From RPQJ01 sp035691185 (lineage in GTDB: Bacteria > Pseudomonadota > Gammaproteobacteria > Steroidobacterales > Steroidobacteraceae), in NCBI GenBank assembly GCA_035691185.1, contig DASSJN010000169.1, positions 1 to 22,901 of the forward strand: DNA of 22,901 nucleotides, read 5' to 3'. The stretch's first letter is position 1, and each line of letters starts with the position of its first letter. Of the stretch, positions 14,935 through 21,108 are shown piece after piece. Both the position numbers and the translations under genes were made by a program. The notes under the pieces were generated by a model. It made no database searches. It was given only the letters and a program-made list of their open reading frames with translations, and was not told where the DNA came from.

Positions 14935-15309
14935 ATGACCGATCTCATCGAAGCCCTGGCTGCCCACCCGGCCAGCGAAGTCGTTCGCCGGGCCACGCTG
15001 CAGGAGTTCCTCGCCCGGCACCCGCGCGCCCTGTTGTTCTTCACCGGCGACGTCGCACAGCGGCCGGAAGGGCTCGACGTCGCGATCGTCGTGCGCGAGC
15101 TGCTCAAGCAGTACGACGGCCGGCTCGCGCTCGGCCTCGTCGACCGCCGCGACGAAACCGCGCTGATGTCGAAGACCGGCGTGGTCGTGCTGCCGGCGGT
15201 CGCCTTCGTCGCCGACGGCCGGACCGTCGACGTCGTCGCCCGCATGCGCGACTGGAACTCCTTCGCGCAGGCCGCCGGGCGGTTGTTCGCCGACGGGGCG
15301 CCCACATGA
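14935..15309 (+). CDS. hyaE: HyaE-family hydrogenase maturation chaperone
   Basis: A 124-residue thioredoxin-fold protein without the CxxC pair, matching the HyaE/HupG family of about 130 residues. In E. coli and rhizobia these bind the twin-arginine signal of the [NiFe]-hydrogenase small subunit before Tat export. Visible are HPRALLFFTGD (strand 1), DVAIVVRELLKQY, LALGLVDRRDETALMSKTGVVVLPAVAFVADGRTVDVVARMRDWNSF. The cis-Pro strand LPAVAF corresponds to FPATLVF in E. coli HyaE. There is no Shine-Dalgarno; a TTGACC hexamer at 14896-14901 may be a -35 element. Its stop overlaps the next gene (ATGA). No hydrogenase gene is in this window. Confidence 0.82.
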   Translation: MTDLIEALAAHPASEVVRRATLQEFLARHPRALLFFTGDVAQRPEGLDVAIVVRELLKQYDGRLALGLVDRRDETALMSKTGVVVLPAVAFVADGRTVDVVARMRDWNSFAQAAGRLFADGAPT

Positions 15310-15761
15310 CCGACGCCGTCGCCCGCCTCGTCGACTACTACCGGCAGGCTGCCGACGCCATGCAGGGCCTGCCGATCTGCAACCCGGCGCTCGCGGTCGA
15401 GGCCGTCGGGTTCCGCGCGCACGACGGCCGCCACGTCGGCGTGATCGTGACGCCCTGGTTCATGAACCTGACGGTGCTGCCCTCGGCCGCGGACCTCACG
15501 GTCTGGCGCCCGGGCCAGCTCGCGCGTCTCGCGTTTCCGTCCGGCCTGTACGACTTCGTCGTCAGCGAAGCCGGGGACGACGGGCTGATCGCCACGTGTT
15601 CGCTGTTCTCGCCGATGCACGATTTCGCCGATCACGCAGACGCGCGGGCCGCCGCGCTCGCGGCCGTCGATGCCCTGTTCGAGAGGGAGTCGGCGCCGAA
15701 ACCCGTCGGAGATTCGCCCGCGCCCGCGATCTCCCGACGCAGGTTCCTGCGCGGGGGTTGA
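15306..15761 (+). CDS. hybE: HybE/HoxT-family [NiFe]-hydrogenase assembly chaperone
   Basis: A 151-residue rubredoxin-like-fold chaperone that, in E. coli, binds the hydrogenase small-subunit Tat precursor. The core motifs are present: VGVIVTPWFMNLTVLPS (44-60, the TPW.MN signature), LPSGLYDF-type text at 78-84 (FPSGLYDF) and ATCSLFSPMHDF (96-107). The C-terminus ends in SRRRFLRG (143-150), the family's conserved C-terminal twin-arginine-like motif (E. coli HybE has SRRALLFG). It overlaps hyaE by 4 bp, so the two form a translationally coupled pair. The pairing supports real hydrogenase maturation, yet the enzyme itself must be encoded elsewhere. The spacer of about 105 bp that follows carries a -10-like box. 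Confidence 0.88.
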   Translation: MTDAVARLVDYYRQAADAMQGLPICNPALAVEAVGFRAHDGRHVGVIVTPWFMNLTVLPSAADLTVWRPGQLARLAFPSGLYDFVVSEAGDDGLIATCSLFSPMHDFADHADARAAALAAVDALFERESAPKPVGDSPAPAISRRRFLRGG

Positions 15762-15830
15762 TGACCAGGTGTCGCGCATCAGCGGACGAAACTGACTGCA
15801 GGTCCAGCCAGCGACCGCGAGGAATCACGT

Positions 15831-15836
15831 TACACT
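15831..15836 (+). promoter_or_regulatory. -10-like box before the small exported protein
   Basis: TACACT (4 of 6) lies 30 bp before the ATG at 15867, a fitting distance for a short leader with the AGGGGGA ribosome site at 15853-15859. No -35 is recognisable at 16-18 bp, so separate transcription from hybE is only suggested. Confidence 0.3.
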
Positions 15837-15866
15837 GCGGTCGTCAAGGAACCAGGGGGAGAACTC

Positions 15867-16154
15867 ATGCGCCGTGCCCAGGCCATCGTGGCCGTCATCG
15901 TGCTGTCGTCGTCGCCAATCGGCATGTCGACGGCGTGGGCGGAAGATCCGCCGACGACCGCCGCTGCTGCGCCCGCACCGTCCACGGACGATGCGGAGCA
16001 GGCGGAAGCCACCAGCGTCGTGAAGACCAAGACGAAATCGAACCAGTCGAATGACCGCGCGGCTTCGCCCGCGCCGTGCAAAGACAAAGAGGAGACGGAA
16101 GCGCCGACCGAAGTCCAGAAGACGAAGACCAAGTCGAACCAGTCGAACGACTGA
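15867..16154 (+). CDS. Small exported protein with duplicated KTKTKSNQSND motif
   Basis: A 95-residue protein I do not recognise. It has a clear signal peptide (MRRAQAIVAVIVLSSSPIG..., cleavage after AWA at residue 25), so the mature chain is about 70 residues in the periplasm or outside. An Ala/Pro/Asp/Glu-rich acidic linker (26-52) leads to KTKTKSNQSND (53-63). A second linker with the only Cys (Cys71) leads to the same 11 residues again (85-95), which are the very C-terminus. The chain looks disordered, with basic motifs separated by acidic spacers. A strong AGGGGGA ribosome site precedes the ATG. It follows hybE by 105 bp and converges with the DUF1993 gene 34 bp away; a weak CCCGC/GCGGG hairpin (16161-16174) lies between. 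Confidence 0.75.
   Translation: MRRAQAIVAVIVLSSSPIGMSTAWAEDPPTTAAAAPAPSTDDAEQAEATSVVKTKTKSNQSNDRAASPAPCKDKEETEAPTEVQKTKTKSNQSND
16023..16151 (+). repeat. Two in-gene copies of an 11-codon motif
   Basis: The 33-nt units at 16023-16055 and 16119-16151 encode the identical peptide KTKTKSNQSND but differ at four bases, all synonymous third positions (Thr, Thr, Lys, Asn codons). This indicates an old duplication held by selection on the peptide, or convergence, not a recent DNA duplication. Confidence 0.9.
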
Positions 16155-16188
16155 TCACCGCCCGCCACCGCGGGGGGAAACGCGCAGA

Positions 16189-16698
16189 TCACGGCGCGCC
16201 GAGGAAATCCTTCTTGCCGAGGTCCACGCCGCAGTGGCGCAGGATCGCGTACGCCGTCGTGCAGTGGAAGTAGACGTTCGGGTACACGTACTCGAGCAGG
16301 TAGGGCAGGCCTTCGAACGTGAGTTCGCCGGTGCGCATCTTGAGCGTCACGGCCTTCGCCTCCGTGCCGTCGATCTGCGCCGGAGTCAGGCTCTCGATGA
16401 ATGCGACCGTGCGGTCGATGCGCGCGAGCAGTTGCGCGAACGCCGTCTCGTCGTCCGCGTAACTCGGCACCTCCACGCCGGCGAGACGCGCGACGCAACC
16501 CTTCGCCATGTCGGTCGCGATCTGCACCTGCCGCGTGAGCGGGAACATGTCGGGGGCGAGCCGGGAGCCCAGCAGCACCGACGGGTCGAGCTTGCGCTCG
16601 GCCGCGTGCGCCTCGGCCTTGCGCAGCACCCCGGCGAGATTGCGCAGTGCGCGTGCGAGCACGGGCACCGACGCACGGTACATCGAGATCTGCGGCAT
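16189..16698 (-). CDS. DUF1993 family protein
   Basis: A 169-residue DUF1993 protein of unknown function. The family pattern is visible: N-terminal MYRASVPVLARALRNLAGVLRKAEAHA, LDPSVLLGSRLAPDMFPLTRQVQIATDMAKG (about 38-67), a middle helix TFAQLLARIDRTVAFI-like segment (FAQLLARIDRTVAFIESL), and the C-terminal LPYLLEYVYPNVYFHCTTAYAILRHCGVDLGKKDFLG. The helices and the F.H..TAYAILR..G motif recall the DinB-like four-helix bundle fold, a relation that is inference. It is the last gene of the minus-strand run, 27 bp after the alcohol dehydrogenase, with a strong GGGAGGAAAGC ribosome site. A catalytic role in the pathway cannot be claimed. Confidence 0.88.
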   Translation of the reverse strand: MPQISMYRASVPVLARALRNLAGVLRKAEAHAAERKLDPSVLLGSRLAPDMFPLTRQVQIATDMAKGCVARLAGVEVPSYADDETAFAQLLARIDRTVAFIESLTPAQIDGTEAKAVTLKMRTGELTFEGLPYLLEYVYPNVYFHCTTAYAILRHCGVDLGKKDFLGAP

Positions 16699-16725
16699 GC
16701 TTTCCTCCCTCCGCGAAGGCCGACG

Positions 16726-17901
16726 TCAGGCGGCGGACAACTCGCCGCGGATGCAGCGCAGGTACAGCCGCTCGAAGCACTGCTCGGTCATCGGCACCGG
16801 GTTGCCGCCCGTCGAGGGGTCCGCGAAGGCCTGCGGCGCGAACGCCCGGGCGTGTTGCTCGTTGAGCCCGAGCCTGGCCAGCGTCTCGGGAATGCCGATG
16901 CCGCGACGCAGTTCCACCACCCAGCGCAGCACGCCCGCGAACGAGCGATCCGGCAGCCCGAGCCAGGCGGCGAGCCGGGTCATCTTCTCGTCGAGCACGC
17001 CCCGGTTCCACTCGAGCACGTACGGCATCACGACCGCGTTGGTGAGCCCGTGATGCGTGTTGAGGTTGGCCGAGCACGGGTGGCTCAGGCTGTGCATCGC
17101 GCCGAGCCCCTTCTGGAACGCCGTGGCACCCATCGACGAGGCGACCAGCATGTGCGAGCGCGCCTCGAGGTCGGCGCCGTTCGCGACCGCGCGCGGCAGG
17201 TATTCCTTGATGAGCCGCATGCCCTCGACGGCGATGCCCTCGGCCATCGGGTGATACCCCGGCGCGCAGTACGCCTCGAGGTTGTGCGACAGCGCGTCCA
17301 TGCCCACCGCGGCGGTGACGTGGGGCGGCAGGCCGACCGTGAGCTCCGGGTCCTCGAGCACGAGTGCCGGCAGCATCTTCGGGTGGAAGATGATCTTCTT
17401 GGTGTGGTCGCGCAGGTCGGTGATCACCGACGCACGACCGACCTCGGAGCCCGTGCCGGCGGTCGTCGGCACCGCGATCACCGGCGCCATGCCCGTCGTG
17501 TCGACGCGCGTGTACCAGTCTTCGCGATCCTCGAAGTCCCAGATCGGGCGGTTCTGCCCGACCATCAGCGCGATGGCCTTGCCGGTGTCGAGCGCGCTGC
17601 CGCCGCCGAAGGCGATCACGCCGTCGTGGCGTCCCTGGCGATAGGCCGCGACGCCTGCGACGACGTTCGCCTCGACCGGATTGGGCTGCACGCCGGAGAA
17701 CAGCTCGATGCCGAGGCCGGCTTCGCGGCACAACTGCAGCACGCGCGCGACCATCGGCAAGCCGGCGAGCCCGGCGTCGGTGACGAGCAGCGGGCGGTGG
17801 ATGCCGAGCGCGCGACAGTGCCCGGGCAGTTCGACGATCCGGCCGGCGCCGAAACGGATGCTGGTCGGGTAGTTCCAGTTGCCACGCAGTTCGGTCGTCA
17901 T
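16726..17901 (-). CDS. Iron-containing (type III) alcohol dehydrogenase
   Basis: A 391-residue NAD(P)-dependent alcohol dehydrogenase of the Fe-ADH family (FucO, EutG, YqhD relatives). Visible are the nucleotide-binding GGGSALDTGKAIA (99-111), PTTAGTGSEV (145-154) and the full metal set Asp202, His206 (GMDALSHNLEAY), His270 (GAMHSLSHP) and His284 (NTHHG). The spacings equal those of FucO. It would interconvert an alcohol and an aldehyde in the cytosol. GGAG 9 bp upstream of the ATG at 17901 serves as ribosome site. It lies 37 bp downstream of the aldehyde dehydrogenase and in the same run as a glutamine-synthetase-like ligase, which suggests oxidation of a glutamylated amino alcohol. The substrate is inferred, not shown. 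Confidence 0.93.
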   Translation of the reverse strand: MTTELRGNWNYPTSIRFGAGRIVELPGHCRALGIHRPLLVTDAGLAGLPMVARVLQLCREAGLGIELFSGVQPNPVEANVVAGVAAYRQGRHDGVIAFGGGSALDTGKAIALMVGQNRPIWDFEDREDWYTRVDTTGMAPVIAVPTTAGTGSEVGRASVITDLRDHTKKIIFHPKMLPALVLEDPELTVGLPPHVTAAVGMDALSHNLEAYCAPGYHPMAEGIAVEGMRLIKEYLPRAVANGADLEARSHMLVASSMGATAFQKGLGAMHSLSHPCSANLNTHHGLTNAVVMPYVLEWNRGVLDEKMTRLAAWLGLPDRSFAGVLRWVVELRRGIGIPETLARLGLNEQHARAFAPQAFADPSTGGNPVPMTEQCFERLYLRCIRGELSAA

Positions 17902-17938
17902 GCGTGTCGTCTCCGTGTCGTCTCGCGCGGCCCGCCCG

Positions 17939-19327
17939 TCAGGTGCGCACGCGCAGGTGGAAGGATTTCGGTCGCGTCAGGTGCTCGTAGCCGATCGACG
18001 ACAGCGTGCAACCGCGGCCCGAGTCCTTGACGCCGACCCAGGCGAGCGCGGGGTCGAGGTAATCGCAGCGATTCATGAACCAGGTCCCGGTCTGCACCTG
18101 GTCGCCGATGGCGAGCGCGGCCTCCTCGTCGCCGGTCCAGACCGACGCGGTGAGCCCGTACGCACTGTCGTTCATGAGCGCGACTGCTTGCTCGTCCGAG
18201 CGCACCCTCATGATGCCGGCGACCGGGCCGAACACTTCGTCGCGCATGATCGGCATCGAATGGTCGACCTCGAGCAGCACCTGCGGCGCGACGTAAGGCG
18301 TGCCGGCGCGGCTCGCCTCGAATTCCCGCTCGGCGATCGGACTGCGCGCGCCCATGGCCACCGACGCCGCCACCTGGCGCCGGATCTCTTCTGCCGCCGC
18401 CGTCCGGACGACCGGACCGAGCGTCGTCTCGGCCTCGAGCGGGTTTCCGAGCAGATATTTGCGCGTGAGGTCGAGCCAGCCCTCGACGAAGGCGTCGTAG
18501 CGCGCCTCGTGCACGTACACGCGCTGGATGCCGCAGCAGGACTGGCCCGAGTTGAAATACGCGCCGTCGACCAGATTCTCGACGGAGAAGGCCAGGTCGG
18601 CGTCGTGTCGCACGTAGGCCGGGTCGCAGCCGCCGAGTTCGAGGCCCGTGCCGATGAATCGCGCAGACGCCGCACGCTGGATCGCGTGGCCGCCCGCCAC
18701 CGAGCCGGTGAATGCCACGAAGTCGACGCGAGGGTCCGCGACGACGCGGTTGGTGTCGTCGTGGCTGAGGTGCAAGACCTGGAAACAACCCTCGGGCAGC
18801 CCCGCCGCGCGGAAACACGCGTCGAACGTTTCGGCACAGAGCGGCGTCTGCGCCGAATGCTTGAGCACGACGACGTTGCCGGCCATGAGCGCGGGGACGA
18901 CGCTGTTCACGGCGATCAGGTAGGGGTAGTTCCAGGCCGCCACGGTGAAGACGACGCCGAGCGGCTCGCGGCGCAGGAACCGGTGGAAGCCTTCCCTGGG
19001 CCCGACGTCGATGTCGGCGAGCGCGGCAGGCGCGATCGCGATCATGTGCCGGGCCCGCTCGAGCGTGCCGCGCACTTCGTTGGGACCGTAGCGGACCGGC
19101 CTGCCCATCTGCCAGGCGAGTTCCGTCGCGACCTCGTCGCGGCGCTGCTCGAAAGCCTCGCAGAACCGCGTCAGGACCGCTGCGCGGGACTCGACCGGCA
19201 CGCTGCGCCATTCACGTTGCGCGCGGCGCGCGCGGTCGAGCGTCTCGTCGATCGCCCGGCCCGTGGCGAGTTCACGCTCGACGTGGACCGAGCCGTCGAC
19301 GGGGGAGAGGGTGCGTTGGGTGGCCAT
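17939..19327 (-). CDS. NAD(P)-dependent aldehyde dehydrogenase
   Basis: A 462-residue aldehyde dehydrogenase that oxidises an aldehyde to the acid. Catalytic elements are all present: AWNYPYL with the oxyanion Asn133, FTGSVAGG (207-213, cofactor loop), LELGGCDPAYV with the general base Glu230, and NSGQSCCG with nucleophile Cys264 (a second Cys is adjacent). The C-terminal DSGRGCTLSSIGYEHLTRPKSF closes the substrate tunnel. The chain is slightly shorter than the 480-500 residues of many relatives, mostly at the N-terminus. There is no Shine-Dalgarno; the ATG is reached directly from a heptad repeat array. It sits between the ligase and the Fe-alcohol dehydrogenase in the same direction, so it likely takes the aldehyde made by the latter. 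Confidence 0.93.
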   Translation of the reverse strand: MATQRTLSPVDGSVHVERELATGRAIDETLDRARRAQREWRSVPVESRAAVLTRFCEAFEQRRDEVATELAWQMGRPVRYGPNEVRGTLERARHMIAIAPAALADIDVGPREGFHRFLRREPLGVVFTVAAWNYPYLIAVNSVVPALMAGNVVVLKHSAQTPLCAETFDACFRAAGLPEGCFQVLHLSHDDTNRVVADPRVDFVAFTGSVAGGHAIQRAASARFIGTGLELGGCDPAYVRHDADLAFSVENLVDGAYFNSGQSCCGIQRVYVHEARYDAFVEGWLDLTRKYLLGNPLEAETTLGPVVRTAAAEEIRRQVAASVAMGARSPIAEREFEASRAGTPYVAPQVLLEVDHSMPIMRDEVFGPVAGIMRVRSDEQAVALMNDSAYGLTASVWTGDEEAALAIGDQVQTGTWFMNRCDYLDPALAWVGVKDSGRGCTLSSIGYEHLTRPKSFHLRVRT

Positions 19328-19330
19328 AGT

Positions 19331-19457
19331 GCGTGTCTGGTGTTCAGTGTCCGGTGTCTAGCAGGAACCAGAGCCCTCACCCGCGCATTGCGCGACCTCT
19401 CCCGCGTGCGGGAGAGGTACAGCGCGCTTCCGACTATCCGCTATCCGCTAGACACTT
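19331..19457. repeat. Inverted array of 7-bp repeats, copy 2
   Basis: The left arm (19331-19365) is five 7-bp units of the type YRGTGTY, with TAGCAGG last. The right arm (19430-19457) is four units in the opposite sense, two of them identical (TCCGCTA), then GACACTT next to the stop. On the minus strand the element begins 2 bp after the glutamine-synthetase stop and ends 3 bp before the aldehyde dehydrogenase ATG, the same placement as copy 1 (9926-10029). The 64-bp core contains another palindrome (19395-19418). Confidence 0.78.
19395..19418. repeat. CTCTCCCGC...GCGGGAGAG palindrome
   Basis: ACCTCTCCCGC (19395-19405) and GCGGGAGAGGT (19408-19418) are perfect reverse complements with a 2-base centre. 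The preceding CCCTCACCC fits a GC-rich palindrome that I recall as common in intergenic DNA of many proteobacteria. Possible roles are transcript end formation or RNA stability between the ligase and aldehyde dehydrogenase genes. Confidence 0.75.
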
Positions 19458-19459
19458 CC

Positions 19460-20824
19460 TCAGATGATCTCAAAGTACCGCGCCAGTTCCCAGTCGCTGA
19501 TGTGCTTGCGGAACTCGCGCTCTTCCCATTCGCGCGTCGCGGCGAAGTGCTCGACGAAGTCGTCGCCGAACAGCTCGCGCGCGGCGCGCGAACCCTTCAG
19601 GCGCTGCGCCGAATCCCAGAGCGTGCGCGGCAGCGCGAGCCGCGCCGGAAACTTCCGCTCGTAGGCATTGCCGGTGACCATCGCTTCCGGCTCCACCTGG
19701 TGCTCGATGCCCCAGAGCCCGGAACCCAGCGCGGCGGCCAGGATCACGTAGGGGTTCGCGTCGGCCGCGGCCACGCGATATTCCACGCGCTGGGACTTCG
19801 GGCTGCCCGGGATCACGCGCAGGGCCGTGGTGCGGTTCTCCACGCCCCAGCTCGCATCCGTCGGCGCCCAGAACCCCGGGATCAGCCGGCGGTACGAGTT
19901 GACCGTCGGCGCGATCATGGCGAGCAGCTCGGGCATGAGCTTCTGCTGCCCGCCCACGAACCAGCGCATCGTGTCGCTCATCGTATGCGGCTTGCCCGCC
20001 TCGTAGAACACGGGCGCGCCGTCCTTCTTGAGGGAGACGTGGATGTGGCCGCTCTGCCCCGGCACGTCCGGGGACCACTTGGCCATGAACGTGGCCAGCA
20101 GGCCGTGCTTCTGCGCGATGACCTTGGCGAACGTCTTGAACAGCGCCGCCTTGTCCGCGGACGCGAGCGCCTGGTCGAATGCGATGGCGGCTTCGATCAC
20201 GCCGGGGCCGGTCTCCTCGTGCAGGCCCTCGATGGTCATGTCCATTTCGCGGCACTGGTCGAGCAGCGTCCGGTAGAAGTCGCTGCCAGCGCTGTTGCGG
20301 ATCACGGAGTAACCGAACCAGCCGGGCGCCATCGGCGTCGGGTCACGGTAGTTCTTGGCGCGGATCGACTCGGGCGTTTCCTTGAAGACGAAGAATTCGT
20401 ACTCGAAGCCGGCGTAGGCTTCGTACCCCAGGGCCCGGCCGCGGTCGACCACCCGCCGCAGCAAGGCTCGCGGGCACACCGTCTCGGCCGGAGGGGAGAA
20501 CTCCCCGAGGAAGAAGAGCCCGCCGTCCTCGAACGGCAGCGTGCGGCACGAGTCGGGCAGGATGCGCGCCGGCGCATCCGGGTAACCCGTGTGCCAGCCC
20601 GTGTACTTGACGTTGTCGTAGAGCTGATCCTGGCAGTCCCAGCCGAGCACGACGTCGCAGAAGCCGAAGCCGCCCTCGAGCGCGGACAGGAATTTGTCGC
20701 GCGAGATGTACTTGCCGCGCAGGACGCCGTCGACGTCGAAGACGCCGACCTTGACGTGCTGCACGCCGCGTTCCTCGACCAGCGCGCGGGCGTCGGCCGC
20801 CGTGCGCACCTCCCTCGGTTCCAT
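19460..20824 (-). CDS. Glutamine synthetase family protein (PuuA-like gamma-glutamyl ligase)
   Basis: A 454-residue type I glutamine-synthetase fold enzyme, which uses ATP to join glutamate to an amine. Motifs: FDVDGVLRGKYI (29-40), metal site GFEYEFFVF (139-147), LHEETGPGVIEAA (201-213), ATP/glutamate region ATFMAKWSPDVPGQSGHIHVSL (244-265), NSYRRLIPGFWAP (309-321) and the RVEYRVAAADANPY strand (346-359). The NLYxLPP adenylylation loop of housekeeping GlnA is replaced by GNAYERKFPARLALP, so this is a specialised paralogue. The frame is open upstream, but a strong GAGGAGG precedes the ATG at 20824, which fits family N-termini. It heads a run with aldehyde and alcohol dehydrogenases, pointing to gamma-glutamylation of an amine or amino alcohol. 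Confidence 0.9.
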   Translation of the reverse strand: MEPREVRTAADARALVEERGVQHVKVGVFDVDGVLRGKYISRDKFLSALEGGFGFCDVVLGWDCQDQLYDNVKYTGWHTGYPDAPARILPDSCRTLPFEDGGLFFLGEFSPPAETVCPRALLRRVVDRGRALGYEAYAGFEYEFFVFKETPESIRAKNYRDPTPMAPGWFGYSVIRNSAGSDFYRTLLDQCREMDMTIEGLHEETGPGVIEAAIAFDQALASADKAALFKTFAKVIAQKHGLLATFMAKWSPDVPGQSGHIHVSLKKDGAPVFYEAGKPHTMSDTMRWFVGGQQKLMPELLAMIAPTVNSYRRLIPGFWAPTDASWGVENRTTALRVIPGSPKSQRVEYRVAAADANPYVILAAALGSGLWGIEHQVEPEAMVTGNAYERKFPARLALPRTLWDSAQRLKGSRAARELFGDDFVEHFAATREWEEREFRKHISDWELARYFEII

Positions 20825-20865
20825 GTCGACCTCCTCGTGGGCCGGCTCTTGTTGTCGTGCGCGTG

Positions 20866-20896
20866 ACTGTAGCGGAATTCCCGCGCGCGATGTCAC
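20866..20896 (-). promoter_or_regulatory. Candidate promoter of the ligase operon
   Basis: On the minus strand GTGACA (20896-20891, 5 of 6 to TTGACA) is followed after 19 bp by TACAGT (20871-20866, 4 of 6). The leader would be about 35 nt with a strong GAGGAGG site. The long spacer suggests activator dependence or a chance match. Confidence 0.35.
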
Positions 20897-20958
20897 GGCC
20901 CCCCGCCGGGACGGGGCCGACTGACGACGCGCCGCTCCTGCACCGGGAGCGTGTCGGC

Positions 20959-20988
20959 TTGACTTTTGTGGAAGGTTACCGTTATCAG
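20959..20988 (+). promoter_or_regulatory. Sigma70-like promoter of the TRAP operon
   Basis: TTGACT (20959-20964, 5 of 6) and TATCAG (20983-20988, 4 of 6) are 18 bp apart. The start point would be near 20995, giving a leader of about 114 nt before dctP. The 284-bp divergent spacer also holds a GGCCCC/GGGGCC inverted repeat (20897-20902, 20913-20918) between the two promoters. No operator of a known regulator is recognisable. Confidence 0.5.
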
Positions 20989-21108
20989 TCGGTCCATTGA
21001 GCCAGCCGAGCCACGCAAGGCCGGCCGCTCGCCCGCCCAACAGGAATCAAATGCGGGCGCCGGGGAATCTCGGTGTCGTCTCGGTGCAGCCAAGAAAAGG
21101 AGAGGTCG

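Noticed and set aside
20825..21040. In-frame N-terminal extension of the glutamine-synthetase-like ligase
   Set aside because: The added residues are low-complexity and would cross the divergent promoter region; the ATG at 20824 has a strong GAGGAGG site.
20995..21108. Riboswitch in the dctP leader
   Set aside because: The leader is long enough, but I find no recognisable aptamer core or terminator/anti-terminator pair.
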